A DNA stretch of 64,000 bases from Nymphaea colorata (lineage: Eukaryota; Streptophyta; Magnoliopsida; Nymphaeales; Nymphaeaceae). The notes beneath the pieces were generated by a model, which searched no databases, was not told where the DNA came from, and saw only the letters and a list, made by a program, of their open reading frames with translations. Shown in pieces: positions 9,787 to 22,755 of the stretch. The first letter of the stretch is position 1, and the number at the start of each line of letters is the position of its first letter. The DNA is taken from the NCBI RefSeq assembly GCF_008831285.2, contig NC_045144.1:14993858-15057857 (forward strand), in the 5' to 3' direction. The position numbers and the translations under genes were made by a program.

Positions 9787-10479
9787 AGGATTTTGATGTT
9801 TGATCCTCAAGGGTCATCCTAAAAATTATAAAGAGGTTAGATGAAATTTGAGACGTTTTATATGGAAGTAAATAGCATATGTCATTGCATATTTGAACGT
9901 ATTACAAAATAAAGACATTTGATCGATTGAAGTACACTTATGACAAAATGACAAAATGATTACTAGATGACAAAATGATAGCAGATTTGTTGATTCAGAT
10001 TGATGATGAATATCTGTTTATGGTGTTGCTCTTGACAAAATGTACTAGCTTGAATTCTTCCTCGGCATCCACTTTTTCATAACTTTAGCATCCCAGGGCC
10101 TGGGTACCTCGCTGTCCTAACAAGATAATTGGCTCCAAGATTCTATTTTCATGTTTGCCAAGGCCAGTGAATGATTGGTAGCCATGGCGCATGAGCAAGT
10201 CCAATCTTTTCTCATTCTAGCAGAAGTTTCTGAACAACGGATGACTTTTGTAAGTTGTTTCAGGCTTGGTATCTTTTTTCACCCATATTTGTTTCTTTGG
10301 CTTCTGAATAGCCAATTTACTAAGACCTTGAGATATTTCTTCTTCTTTGCAAACTCGAATACTATGTACCTCGATTGTAAATGTTGGTACATGAATCATT
10401 GGATGCACAAGACTATTTTGTCTATCCTCTTCGTAGATGGTTATTGTATTCCTGTTGTGAGTTCATTTGATGCACTAAT
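9787..10479 (-). other. Protease-RT spacer of the gypsy element
   Basis: Eroded internal sequence of the Tat element between protease and the Harbinger insertion site. No domain is recognisable and stops occur in all frames. It continues the sequence that resumes at 5,768 on the other side of the Harbinger. Confidence 0.6.
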
Positions 10480-10790
10480 GTAGAGTGGAGGGAACTGCAT
10501 TTGTAGCATGGATCCATGGCCTGCCAAGCAACAGGTTGAATGAGAGTTCTATATCCACCACACAGAATAAAACCTGATGATAGGTGTCGGACATATTCAG
10601 ATCCAGACATATACATCCTATGCAAGGTTGTCCTGTTATGTCATATCGATGGATGAAAATTGATGATGGAGTATAGTCAGCTTGCTTTATGCCTAATTCG
10701 TGACCTATTTGTTGTGGACAGATGGTCAGTCTTGCTCCTCCATCAACTAAAACATGGGAGACATTGAGTTGGTGCCCCTTATTTCTACCA
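10480..10790 (-). pseudogene. Tat gypsy aspartic protease
   Basis: The minus strand reads SHVLVDGGARLTICP at about 10,765-10,718. This is the retropepsin active-site region, though the usual D-S/T-G appears as D-G-G. It is followed by IGHELGIK and further down by VDIELSFNLLLGRPWIHA, the second protease landmark (LLGRPW). Upstream, 10,962-10,790 holds a linker joined through a frameshift (SPVRGNEWAFGLYENG). The protease cleaves the Gag-Pol polyprotein. The DGG site and the frameshift make activity unlikely. Confidence 0.75.
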
Positions 10791-11046
10791 CTATGTGCAA
10801 GGCATCATTATGCGATGCACCTCCATTTGGTAGATCTTTATCAGAAAACTTGTTCGGACCATTTTCATATAGTCCAAAAGCCCATTCATTCCCCCTGACA
10901 GGGCTCAATCCTTCCTTCTTGACTTGAGGTACTGGGTCTAATTCCTTGAAAATGGATTCCAAAGGTTCAGGATCCCATATCTATGACTTTTGATTGATCT
11001 CTATCTGACTATCTTGTTTGCTCAGCCCCGTTTGTGCATTGATGGA

Positions 11047-12495
11047 TCATTTATCATGTTTGAAAAGTAACCCAAAAAATTTCAGGGATGCTTTATCTTT
11101 TTTGTTTGCCACCATAACTTGATGATTTGCTGAAAACCTGATCATTGAAATTGTTCCTTTCCCATGTTTAGGAAAAGGGTTTTTGAGGATGTCTGGTTGT
11201 TCACTGACCTTCTTGACGATTTTCTTGTCAACTGCGTCTTGCTCAATATTTTTGAGTACAAGACAATCTTTTGTATCGTGTCCGGGAGCACGATGAAATT
11301 TGCAGAATTGCTCTTTGTTTTTCCCCATCATTAGTGGGGGGTTGAAAACTTTTCAGAGAAATAGAGTGTCTCTTTTAATCAGCATGTGCATAACTTCTTC
11401 GTAACTCTATTGTAATGGGGTGAATTTTCTATTGTATCCCCATCCAAGATGTTTGTTTTTAGTGCCGCTGCTACTGTTGCTTGCTTTGTCTGCTATCCTT
11501 TTATCATTGGGATAGTCTCTGTTGTTTTTCTTTGTATCTTCCCTATCCTTTACCAGGATGACGACATCAAAGGCTCCATTTTTTATTCCTGCTTTAATGT
11601 AAGATCAATGAAAGATTTGATTGGGGCATTAGAAATGAGGCTCTTCAATGGTTGTATTAAATTGTTGACGATCAATTCCAATGCAAGGGACTGAGAGATT
11701 GGGTCTCTCATCTTGTTGCAAGAAGACCTCTATCTTTGAATAAAGTCTCTGGCCTCTTTTTCAGATAACATAATGTGGTGATCGTTGATGTAGTTTCGAC
11801 ATTCTAGATGAATCATTCAATGAAAAGGTTGATTAGTTTGTCAAAATTCTTCATTTCAACCTGATTAATATGTTCTTGGCACCATTGTGTTGCAATTCCT
11901 TTCAAGCTCCTTGGGAAGCATTGAAAGAGAGCTCTATGATTGTGGTGAAATTTATAGCATTCTGCAAAGAACATGGCCAAATGTGCCTTTGAGTCTCCAT
12001 GGCCATCAAATTTGATAAATTTCTTAGGCAAGTTTTTTATATGCTTGTCATTTTCAAAACTTTTAAAGAAATCTTTGCAGGTGAAATTCCTTTTGTTTTT
12101 GCCTTTGAGTTGAACTGCGTTCAACTTCTTTTCAACTTCTTGAATTTTTGTTTTTCAGGATTTTCCCTTCTTCTTTTTCTTGGCAGCCTTTGGTTCTTCC
12201 TCACTACTGGATTTTGTGGTAGTGTCTTCAGAAGAGTCGGAACTGCTCAATGAATATTTCTTCGTTTTCTTACCTTTCTTTTTTGCAATTTCTGCCTGGG
12301 CTTGTTCTTCATTGAACATAATCATGTATCTCTGAAATTTTCTGTATTCTTTAAATTCTAGATCATTTGCTTCTATCCTGAGAGGTGTTTCTGAGAAAAA
12401 TTCTTCTCCCTTATCTCCCATAAAAGTTTGCTCTAACTCCATTTCAAACATTCTCCTTTGTTGGCTTTTGGTCTCGATCATAAAGCAGATGTTCA
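11047..12495 (-). pseudogene. Tat gypsy gag
   Basis: The start is probably the Met of MIETKSQQRRMFEMELEQ near 12,480. It is followed by a charged region (KKKGKKTKKYS, then a Ser/Glu run). After a frame change the capsid-type Retrotrans_gag region appears: KFDGHGDSKAHLAMFF, LFQCFPRSLKGIATQWC and MKNFDKLINLFI. After more frame changes comes a knuckle-like CKFHRAPGHDTKDC at about 11,300. This is the Cys-His pattern usual in plant gypsy Gag, where it binds RNA. At least three frameshifts break it. Confidence 0.82.
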
Positions 12496-12685
12496 CCTTG
12501 TAAGAAGAAAAATTGAAAATGTTAGGATTTGAATTGATGAGAGATAATTTGTACAAAGGACAAAATGACAAATTTTGATTGCATATTGCAAGAAAGATGA
12601 GATTGACAAGACCTGACAAAGTTCAATACAACTTGACAAAACTTGACAAATTTTGGCTTAACCACAATTAACCAGACATGATGAT

Positions 12686-13850
12686 CTAGGATAAAAGGAT
12701 AGATGGGTGGACTTCATCCCACCATGTTACATATTCAGGACCCATTCTCAGACCAAAGACAAGATACAAGTGAGTAAACGATTCCCAACGTTCTTGGGCA
12801 TAGGTGTATATCCTAGGCGACTCTTCGGTATCTAGTTCACACTCTACAATGGCTCCTTCTGACTCAATTGGATATGTTTTCCTTTGACGTAGTGAGAATT
12901 GTCTGAGGCAATGCTCTCGATGGTATTCAACTATGAAGAATGGTCCCAATAGAGGACTTCCTCTGACTGGGTTGTAGGTGTATCTTGACTTGATGACTTC
13001 TCGATCAAAGAAGTCCCAAATGATGGTTGAGTCATCGATTTCATCCATCTTCCTATGATAGTGATCCATACCAGTTAACTCGTTGTTGGTGTTTTGAAAG
13101 TGGCATGATTGTGGTCCCACGTGTTTGTAGAACCAAGCTTGTAGTGCGAAGACACATCCTCCTATCGAGTCTACATCCCCAATTGAAAATTTGGTCAATC
13201 CTCAGTAAAGGAATGCCAAGGTTACCATTGTTATGGATACGTGACGAACTTTGACATGCCCCCATTTTCTAAAGATGTGAGCTGTACGAAAATCCATTAT
13301 GTGTTTTTCATTGTTGAAGAAGATAAGACTCGCGGTACAAGTCGTCATAAAATTTTTGTACTTGCCTGCAACACTTCTAGATAGTGAAGCAAGGTTGACA
13401 TATTGGAAATATGTATCACCAAGTTTTTTTAGTTGAAGATATTGATGTCCACCTTTTTCTAGAAAGGGTCAACTCCATTTTCCAGTGAGTTTTCAAATCA
13501 CTTCTAGGGTTTTGATTTGACCTTTGTTTACAAGGAATGGTCTTCAATTAGTCCTCTTGAGTCACCTTTTGGTGCTGACAAACCCATAATGTTGGAAAAC
13601 TCATCAAGAGTGATTATCATTTCACCCCATGGAAACTAGAATGTGTTGGTCCTTGGGTTCCCTCTTTCGGCAACAGCATGGATTAAACTGCCATTGATAG
13701 TTGCGTGGCAAGACTGACTGCTTCTTCGAGACCGCAATCTTCTAAGTGGTCTGGGAACATATACTAAAAAGTTGGGTATCATGAAAGATACCACTAAGGT
13801 AGATAGACTCCACTTGGGATGATGCAAAGCCTGGATCGACCTTGACATGA
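12686..13850 (-). pseudogene. Plant mobile domain (PMD) ORF upstream of gag
   Basis: Placed between the 5' LTR/leader and gag on the element's sense strand. The hallmark of the plant aminotransferase-like mobile domain is seen at about 13,665-13,575: AERGNPRTNTF, then a TAG, then FPWGEMIITLDEFSNIMGLS. In host and element PMD proteins this reads roughly ERWrPETHTFHLPfGEmTITLeDv.mLlGL. Further on, an open stretch of 170 codons (13,198-12,686) contains SIGGCVFALQAWFYKHV, matching the later PMD block (IGGCLLLLQLWAWE), and WWDEVHPS. Stops at about 13,632 and 13,490 and a frame change near 13,200 break the gene. PMD proteins (MAIL1/MAIN in Arabidopsis) act in silencing and genome maintenance; PMD copies are known inside gypsy elements. 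A role for this copy is unknown. Confidence 0.72.
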
Positions 13851-14661
13851 CCCGAATAGGATGTGGTCATATAGGAAATGGTCATATGGGAAAATGGTTT
13901 CTAAGACCATCTGGACAAGAGAAAGTATTAGTTGTTGACATAAATTGACCCAATAGAGACTCGAAGAGAGTTTTGACATTGGGTTTGGACATATACTTGG
14001 AGACAAGGTAAAACATCACATCTCATGCATCAAACAAGCAATTAATGAAAAATTAATAATGCAATCCCTATGACTCTTGCCTATATGCATTGTTTTCAAA
14101 GTTGGTGTTGGAACCTATGGAGAATAAATGGGTAAATTGTTTTCAATTTATCCAAAATCTAAGGTATGCCTATATACCAAATTTATGGTATTGGCATAGA
14201 TTCCTCCAAGGGTTTTCTAGATTTAGGTTTTTCAATTCTCCTTGTTTACCCATCGATATACCGGGAGTATTGTTAGTTTCGTTACAAATAAGGGGACTTA
14301 TCAGTCCAATTGGGTGTCCAGTTGTAAGGCTATATCTTGGACTAATGTCCTAGAAATAGCTCGACAACATGATGATTAGGATATGATGTAGGTAAGGATT
14401 TGTTTTTCAAAGTTCAAGAGAAGATGCAAAATAGATTACTCTATTGCATACATTCTCAAGAGACAGATTTGAAAATTTGAGAGCATACATAGGCTTCATA
14501 CAATCCCTAAATTGAGGAAGGGTATGATAAATTGAAATAAAAGGGGTTCATGGAATCTCCTCAATGATTACTACATGATGCCAGTATGCGTGTTTTTGAA
14601 AAATTTTATACAGTTGATATAACTTGTACATGAACTAAATAGGTCCTTAGACAAACGATGA
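13851..14661 (-). other. Leader of the Tat element
   Basis: Sequence between the PMD ORF and the presumed 5' LTR end. No domain is recognisable; short open stretches near 13,990-13,800 may belong to the PMD ORF's N-terminus. A primer-binding site could not be assigned to a tRNA with confidence. Confidence 0.5.
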
Positions 14662-17600
14662 TGGGTCCCACCGGGCGTGCTATGTGTTCGCACCCCACCC
14701 CTTTGTCAAAGGGTGTCGAAATGCCAATCTGCAAAATTCTTTTAAAATTAAGGTTTTGAGGAAAATTTTTTAAGAGAAAGGGATCTGCCCATCGATACGA
14801 GGTCCAACCGTTCCTGCTGTCTTTAACAAGGGTAATTGGACAAAGGACTAAGGATCATTTGGATTATGTACGAGTTATTGATGCAAATCCTATATACTTG
14901 TGCATTGAGGTTTTGGATTCAAGAACCAAAATCATTTTTTATTTGAACTTATTTTGAAAATGAATTTGAATATTGGAGGGTTTTCAAGTTGAATTAAAAA
15001 CCTTTGTTCTGGTGCCATTTGATTTGAAATTCACAATTCTTGAGGATTTTGAAGATTAAAATTGAGTTCTTTGTTGTGAACTCAAGATGACTCATGAGTT
15101 GAAATTGTGATCATTTTATGATCAGCTTTTGGCAAAATAGCTAAGTTTCCTTACCAAACAAAATTTATTTTGAATTCTTTTTTTACCAAATCGTGTGATT
15201 TGGTTAGATAGAGTTCATTCTTTTGATGGAATATAGGTTCCAAATTGTTAGAAAACGTGTTGTTTTCTAAACATATTTTGGCCAAGATTGTGAATGCATT
15301 GCTTATATTTTCTTTTGAAGTTAAGTGAAGTTTACAAATTCTTGATGCATTATGAGTTGGTCACTTTTTGCAACTCAAATTTGAATCACTTAATTTCTTG
15401 AGAATGTGCATGTGATGTTATTGATTTTAAGTGAATAAAAAGGAAAATTATATGAGGCATTCATTCTTTTATCTCTCATAATCTCTCAAAGTCCATTCAT
15501 ATAAACATTCATTTTTCACTCTCTTACAATCTCTCAAAGTCCACTCATTGCAATCACACATCATACAATCTATACATGGAGAATGATTTTGGTTAAAATG
15601 TAGGACTTTCTCTAAATGTGCTCATCATATTATTGTGCACATGAATTAGAGATGCAGTCCACAAGCTTGACTCATGGATAAGAAACTCAGAACAATTAAG
15701 AATTAGGTAAATGAAGATGAAATCAAACTTTAAAATATAGAGGAAATGTGGATATCGTCCCTTTTCCTCACAATTGTCATAAAAATCAGATTTCATTCTG
15801 ATTTAAATGGACTAAAATTAAAATATTGATTCTAAGAGTGTTTGACTCTTGAAAAATGATGAAATTCAGCTTTACTCTATGAACTAAACATCCAAGTAGG
15901 CAAAAATCTTGTGTCATACGTTTTCATTCAGGTCATTGAGTTTTAAGTACCTTTCTTTCACCCCAAAATCAAACAAAATTTCAAATTCTTGTCCTAGAAG
16001 ATCCATTCATTTCTTGGACTATTAAAACATTTTTGACATTGTTCTTTAAGGGATACGAAGATTAGGGTTTTTGAAATATGATCTTACATCATTTTTGAGA
16101 CTCAATCAATCACATGTAAGTCTGAAAATTGGTGACCGAAATCAGAAATTTTTAAAAGGCATTTAGAGAGCTGACTAGGTAGGACTAAAACATTTTTATT
16201 GTTCTTCAAAACACATCCACTTTGTGGCTGAAAATTGACATCTCAAATATATAAAATTTGACATTCTTAAACTAATTCTCATAAAACATGGTCTGATTTC
16301 AACAACTTACATATACATACCTTACTCTTCAAAATGAAATTTTATCAAGGGACTACATAACTCACAAATCATGATGATTCATGCATGGGGTTCTTTTATG
16401 TAGTAAGATTGAAAACTTGTTTCAAATCTCCCCTACTACCCTTGATCAATTGAAAAAGAATGAAACAAAATAACTTTAAATAGAAAGAGATAAATGAATG
16501 CTCAAGTTAGTTTCGCCATGTAAAGGTGGATTACATTCATGACAATGCATCCATCCTTAATAGGCCTTTTCGTCATATATATTACAGCAAAATCACTCAC
16601 TCACTGTGGGATTCACTCATGGTGGAGAGTTTAAAATGGTTTTTAAGCTGGTTGTTTTGAAAGGAACGTGGCCCTGAGGCCCTCTTCAAAATTTGATTCA
16701 TGGGTTCATCTTTTTAGAAAAACTGACTCGTGTGCATTAACATGTACATTTAATCGCAGGTTTCTCCTAACTGGAAATCATTCTCAGCTATAAAATAAAT
16801 GAAAATAAACCCCTCCCATGAATTGCTGAAACTAAAATGAACCAATATGAAGCTAAAGTAAATGAGAAATGAGTTAAAATCACTTACCTTGCGGTCGGTC
16901 TTGATGTTTGATCTTCTTCTTCACTTGTTTTCTAAATCGACCAATCCTAAGTAAGAATCTAAGCTTGGATTTGAGCTTACAAAGGATAGAAGAAGAATAG
17001 CTTGCTTGCTGGAATTTGCAATGGGAAAGAGAGCTTCTCACCACGAAAATCTTAAGGATTCACTTAAGCACCTAACTTAGTAAAATCCATGGAGAGAATA
17101 GAGGAAAATGAAGAATAAAATGGGAGAAAGGGGAAAGGGGGTTTCGACGAATTCTTCTTCTCCTCCTTGAAAATACTCAAAAATTCATCCCCCCCTTGGT
17201 TGCCAAGGGAGGGTTTATAAAGAGGAGAAGAAGGGTTCAACCGCCTTCTTTAATTTGTCTTGAAAGATTAATCAAGGCTTAGGGAGTTGGAATGGCTAGG
17301 TGCGGTCAACTTTGGTTCAGACCTAGCTAACCAACTTTGACCAAAATTTTGGACGAAAATGCCCTTGCACAGGGTTTTGCCTTAGTTTGTTCTATTTATT
17401 TTTTTGTTTGAAATCGAGCTTGTTAGGTTAAAACCTAGTTACTGAGCTCTAAATGTTATTGAATTATGACAATTCAATTAAAATTCAAATAAAATTTGAA
17501 AATTCTATCAAATTTGGTTCGAAAAGGGTATTTTCGTCCAAAATGTGATTGAAGATGGATTTCAATTGAATCAAACTTTGGTTTGAAATATTGAATTTTA

Positions 17601-18561
17601 ATTTGATATTTGATTTATACATTTGACAAATCCAAATGTATATGTGTCTTTTATAAACTAATTTAGGCTCTATAATCTCAATTTGCTCATAAAAAGGTAA
17701 AATTGTTCAGATTGGTAAAATTTTACCAATTGACTAAAGTCAAAACTCATTTGCAAGTAGTTTGACTTTGATTGAAGTAATTTGATAAATTTCAGCTAAG
17801 AAAACTCTTAGTTGAGTTGAATTGAACTTCGACTTAGTTTAGTCAAAGTGGATTTGATCTATTCAAGGTCTCTTTTTGTCCACAAATTGGATCGTGAGAC
17901 AGGCCTACCCTTTTTGCCAAGCTGAGCTCATGTTCCCTGAGCCTTGCTGAGATTGGTGTCATATTTGGCTGCACTAGGGTCGAATCTACTTGAATTAAGT
18001 AGGTTTGACCAGCCTAGTTATTGCTTTTTGAAGATTGACCCCTCTTTAAAGAATACCTAGTTAAAGAAGAGAGAGAGGCATAAATGTCTCTCTTTTCCTA
18101 GGTTTTTCTCCTTGAAAATGATTTTTTCTTTCAATTAAGAGAAAATATATATATATATTTTTTAAATGGGGGGTGCATGACCCCTGAGAGGCTCTTGACT
18201 ACACAGGCAAGGTGGGGCCCACACGTGGGTCCCACGAAGCACTTAGACTGAATTAGATCTAATTCTCGGATTTAAGTCATAATTTGAATTTTGCAATTGG
18301 ATTAGAATTTCAAATGACATTTGTAATTGGATTTGGATGTCAAAAGACATTTGTAATTGGATTTGGATGTCAATCCTAATTTGGACATAGTTTGGACTCA
18401 TAATCATGTATTGGGATTCGTGTCACTAGTTAAATTCATGATTTCAATCTAAATTGTTCTTTAGATTCAAAATTGGCTTTGCAATTGAATTTTATACAAT
18501 TCTTTTGTAAAATTTTGACATTGCTTCAAATCTAATGTGAAAAAATTTGAGGTGTTAACAC
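14662..18561 (-). repeat. 5' LTR of the Tat element (about 3.9 kb)
   Basis: On the minus strand it begins TGTTAACACCTCAAATTTTT and probably ends GGTGGGACCCA, a TG...CA LTR. The start resembles those at 20,448 and 59,878 (TGTTATCACCC...). An internal block at about 14,860-14,760 (TTACCCT..TAAAG, CCTCGTA.CG.TGGGC, TTTCTCT) matches the block at 23,535-23,600, which shows common origin. A TATA box (CTTTATAAACCC) lies at about 17,215 on the minus strand. The end at 14,662 is inferred from motif only. A 35-bp direct duplication lies near 18,294-18,390. Confidence 0.78.
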
Positions 18562-18566
18562 TATGA

Positions 18567-19590
18567 GCACGCATGTAAGAGCATATTGGGTTGATGCCAT
18601 GAATGAATAAATGGCTGCTTTAAATAAATGTCAAACTTGGGTGATTGTCCCTCGTCCAAATAATAATAATGCAATGAGTTCAAAATGGGGTTTACAAACT
18701 AAATATAAACCCGATGGAAGTATTGACAAACATAAGGCTCGTCCTATGGCTAGAGGCTTCACGCAACAGTATGGAGAAGATTAGGATGCGACTTTCCATG
18801 CAGTTATCAAGATGGAAACAATCCAAGTTGTCATTTCGCTTGCAATCTCACATGGATGAATTTTATATCAGTTGGATGTTAAAAATGCTTTTCTCCATGG
18901 TTTTCTAAAAGAAGAAGCATACATGGAACAACCTTTAGGTTATGCTACCAATGATTCAACTCAATCGGTCTATAAATTACAAAAAGCGTTATATGGGCTT
19001 AAGCAAGCATCCCGCTCATGGTTTGGTAAATTTTCTCTTCATGTACAACAGGTTGGTTTTCTTAGAAGTTCACTTGACCATTCCTTATTCATATATCATT
19101 CAGGTGAAATTAAAACTTGGCTACTCATACATGTGGAAGATATAGTTCTTACTGAAAATTCTTCGTGTCATATATATCAAGTTAAAGAAGTATTGAAGCA
19201 ACAATTCAAGATGAAGGATCTCGGTGAACCACAGTACTTTTTGGGTGTTGAGCTTGATAGAAAGGGCAACACAGTAACTCTTAGCACAAATATACTCTTG
19301 ATATTTTGGACAGCGCAGGTATAACAAATTGCAAGCCCATAAATATTCCTAGTGTTCTTAACACAAAATTGAATTCCTCTGATGGGAGTAATACATACTC
19401 AAACCCTAGTTTTTATTGGAGTATAGTTGGGATGTTGCAATATTTCACTTTTGTAAATCCAGATGCAGTGTATCAAGTTTCTCAATTTATGCACACACCC
19501 ACAGAAGGACATATGGATGCTATGAACGTATTTTGCACTAACTTAAGGCTACTCTTGGGGATGGACTCATCTACACAAGAAAGTCAACTG
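18567..19590 (+). pseudogene. Copia reverse transcriptase, degenerate
   Basis: Recognisable RT blocks in order: WVDAMNE, stop, MAALNKCQTW; SSKWGLQTKYKPDGSIDKHKA; LDVKNAFLHGFLKEEAYMEQ; KLQKALYGLKQASRSWFGK; FLRSSLDHSLFI. The catalytic block reads LLIHVEDIVLT, where copia RTs have YVDD, so the first active-site Asp is retained or shifted but the motif is damaged. KMKDLGEPQYFLGVEL follows. In-frame stops lie near 18,610, 18,784 and 18,862, and a frameshift near 19,320. The copy cannot make active RT. Confidence 0.88.
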
Positions 19591-19592
19591 AT

Positions 19593-20096
19593 TTGAATGG
19601 ACATACCATTTCCACCTATACTGATGCAGATTGGGCATGTGATCCAGATGATAGATTATCAGTTTCAAGTTATTGTATCCTCCTTAATTCCAATTTTGTT
19701 TGCTGGAGTAGCAGGAAACAACGTGCAGTTGCCAGATCGAGCACTAATACAGAATGTAGGGCAATGGCTGCCGGCGCAACTGAAGCTTCATGGTTGCATC
19801 ATCTTCTTGGAAAACTCTCCCTCCCCATTGTTCAATCATCTCTATTTTATGATAACCAAAGTGCTATCAAAATTGCTTTCAATCATATCCTACATAATCA
19901 CACTAAGCATATAGAGATTGATCAACACTTCAATCGCGAGAAGGTTGAGGAGAACAAAATTGTTCTTACTTATATACCTAAGTCTCAACAAGTGGCTGAT
20001 CTATTTACCAAGGGTCTTATAGGGCATCATTTATGGGAATTGAAGAGGAAGTTGTACGTTATCAAACCTCATGCACAATTTGAGGGGGGCTGTTAA
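19593..20096 (+). pseudogene. Copia RNase H domain
   Basis: An open stretch of 167 codons with the copia RNase H order: STYTDADWACDPDDRLSVS (catalytic Asp), FVCWSSRKQRAVARSSTNTE (Glu), LFYDNQSAIKIAFN and KHIEIDQHFNREKV, then TYIPKSQQVADLFTKGL. It ends at a TAA within the first bases of the LTR, the normal copia arrangement. The domain itself is unbroken but upstream RT is ruined. Confidence 0.9.
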
Positions 20097-20440
20097 GATA
20101 CAGTTCATGTCAAGTTAGACCTCAGACCCGACCCATCTTCACCACATGCAACACATAATGGGTGGTGGCATATTTTGTAATTTTTATTATTGTTTTGTGT
20201 GTTTTATTTGTCACACTAAAGTGTAATTAGTTTAAAGTAATGACAAGGGGCAGACACGAATGCTAAGGCCCTTGTTCTTCTCTCTCTCTTTTCTCGAGCA
20301 GCTTGTTCCTCTTCTCATCTTCTGACACCTCCTTAAGACTCCATGAGGTGGTTTGGTGATATACATCAAATTCTTACACCGGTTTCATTGATGTACTTGA
20401 TCCAACTCATGGTTGATTTGCCTATGAACACGAAGCTACA
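20091..20440 (+). repeat. 3' LTR of the partial copia element
   Basis: Starts TGTTAAGATACAGTTCATGT directly after the polypurine tract. The end is set at GAAGCTACA (about 20,440) from the TG...CA rule only; there is no second LTR to confirm it. It contains a CT-rich stretch near 20,280. Confidence 0.65.
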
Positions 20441-20447
20441 GAGTCTT

Positions 20448-22704
20448 TGTTATCACCCCAATTTTTTTCAAAAAATGACTATATTTTATTAAAAAGAAAA
20501 AATTAGACTCCAAGCTAAATCCTAGACCCAAAATAAATTTGCAACTATTCTATCCAAAATGAATCTCTAAACCCTTGTTTGAACTCAAACACAAAATTCA
20601 AATTCAAAACTCAACTTTAGACATCAGATTTAAATCCAAAATACAACTCTTAGATCCGAATTAGATCCAAAACCCAAGTTTAGATCCAAATTGAGAATTT
20701 CAAACTCAAAATCCAAAGCTGAGATAAAAACAAAAAAAAATGATGCTATTGAGTGTGTGTGCACATGCACAGACCTTCCCTTTGTTTTATGTTTTGTTCT
20801 GGCGTCAAAAAGTATTTTTGAGTTTAAACCACTCACTAGAACACGTCAGCAAACAATTGAACCCAATCCGGATTTGAAACGAACACGAAAACACTCAAAA
20901 TGCAGTCGGCCCCGTTCGTAACAAAAACCATTTTTATCCTTTTAATACACATCTAAGAACATGATTTTTCTATTTTTTTTATTATAAATGGACCCCTTGG
21001 AGGCCAAGGAGGTGAAATCCACCCCCATATTGATCCAAACATGGTAATAAGGAGGGCATTTCGTCCCCCTCTTTTTATGTTAATGTTTATTTAGTATTTT
21101 TTTTTGTTAAAATGGGTCGTCACGCTCTAGCGCGGCATCGCGTGTTGTCACATGTCGTCGCGTGCCTGCATGGCATCGTTTGATGTCGTGCAATAGACGC
21201 CACAGCAGCGACATGCCTAGCACAACTGCACGCAACAGGGGCGTAGTTGTGCTGAGCTAGGGCTTGCGTAGTGCACAGGCCCTCTTTGACGCAAAAAAAC
21301 CGTCCCTTGGGTGGCAGTTTTGGTACTATTTGGTGGGCATTTGCCCTGCCCGCACCTCAAAGTGGTATTTGCTTGGGTAATGGCCAATCCTACTTGGTCA
21401 AAGCCTATTTTTTAAAAAAAGTTAAAATTATTCAAAAATACTTAGAATTCACATGAAAATCTTGTTAAATTAAAAAAAAATCAAATTTTGAGTTTTGTTT
21501 CCAAAACTCCCTATAAATACCCAACAATCTTCCCTCTTGGGCATGAGCTAACCCTTGGGGAACCTCTAGTACTTTCTCACTTGAAGACTTAGACTTTTCC
21601 CTTAACTCTCCTTTTCCATTTCTTTATTCTTCTTTTCTTCTCCTTATTCATCTTCTCCAACCTTGGGAGCAAGCTTCTCCAAGTCCAATCTCTTCTAAGG
21701 AGCACAATATGATCTCTTGGAGGAGCACTTTCATCATCTTAGAGGTTCACCCAACGCGACCTTAGGATCATCATCTTGGAGCCTCATTCCTAATATTATA
21801 ATATTCGAGGTATATAATCCTTCTCTTATCTTCATCTTTTTTTCTCATTTCCTCTTGCCACCCTTCCATGACTGTGCAAGAAAGTTCAAAAGATTTTCTA
21901 TCTGGAATCGAGAGCTACCCTTGAGTGCACCGAATGCATGAGCAAGGAAAAATAAATTTCATTTTCTTTATTTATTTTCAAAATATGTTTGTTATATTGG
22001 TTTTTGCATTGTCAATGCTTAAGATGATGTCTATGCTTGATAGATTAATTTTTCCTTAATCAATGGGGGAATGAACGGTGAGATTTGTCCAACCTGGGAA
22101 AACCCTTCACGAATACGTACATATTAAAAATACATCTTCATATCATTCTTACGTTCAGTTTCTTTCTTACGTTGTTTGATTTTCTTCCATACCCAATGAT
22201 AGGAAAAATATATTCTCTTGTAATAAAGAAATAATTATGTTTTACATTCATGTATGAAAATATTTGAAATCATGTTTTCGAAAAGATTTTTAAAAGTAAG
22301 AACTCTCTTTAATGAGGCCTTGGAGTCTGCCTAGGCTCTTGCATGAGCCTAAGTTCCTCTCCGGCCTATATAAAAATCAAAGTCGGATATTTTCAAGTCA
22401 TTTCTTGATTTCAACTCTCATGAACATATATAAATATATACATGTGATATATGTATATGAGCACATGATTATCTTTCTTTGTCCCTCTCTCTCTATGGTT
22501 CAACATATTATTTTATCATTTTTCATACACACATGAATGCATATATACATGTGTTCCATTTTCCTTCTCTAGAATCTTTCATTTCTCTCTTCAACTTGAA
22601 TGTTTTCTTTTATAAACTTTTACATATATATATATATATATATATATCTTTTCTTAAGATATTCTTCTCCCTCTGTATCTGAGTTAATACTTTCTTTTCA
22701 CAAG

Positions 22705-22755
<51 letters not shown>

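Larger units (their letters stand above)
2466..18561 (-). mobile_element. Tat/Ogre-like Ty3/gypsy retrotransposon, 3' LTR missing, with a nested Harbinger
   Basis: Minus strand, in order: 5' LTR (18,561 to about 14,662), leader, plant-mobile-domain ORF, gag, protease, RT, RNase H, a second RNase H, integrase. Two RNase H domains in a row are the mark of the Tat lineage (Tat, Ogre, Retand). An extra ORF upstream of gag is also known from Ogre-type elements. All coding parts carry stops and frameshifts. Between protease and RT it is interrupted by the 4-kb Harbinger element (5,772-9,783). The 3' end is lost just after integrase at about 2466, where a GC-rich repeat begins. No 3' LTR lies between there and the window start. 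At the 5' LTR edge (18,561) it abuts the middle of a copia RT gene, so it either inserted there or was joined by rearrangement. Confidence 0.85.
18562..20447 (+). mobile_element. Ty1/copia element, 3' half only
   Basis: The coding remains start inside RT and run through RNase H to a purine-rich tract (TTTGAGGGGGGC) and an LTR. The 5' half (gag, protease, integrase, 5' LTR) is absent and is replaced at 18,561 by the gypsy LTR edge. It is not found elsewhere in the window, so a simple insertion does not explain the junction. Confidence 0.85.

Noticed and set aside
12999-13265. Plus-strand and alternative minus-strand ORFs over the PMD region
   Set aside because: Shadows of the PMD reading frame, which carries the conserved blocks.
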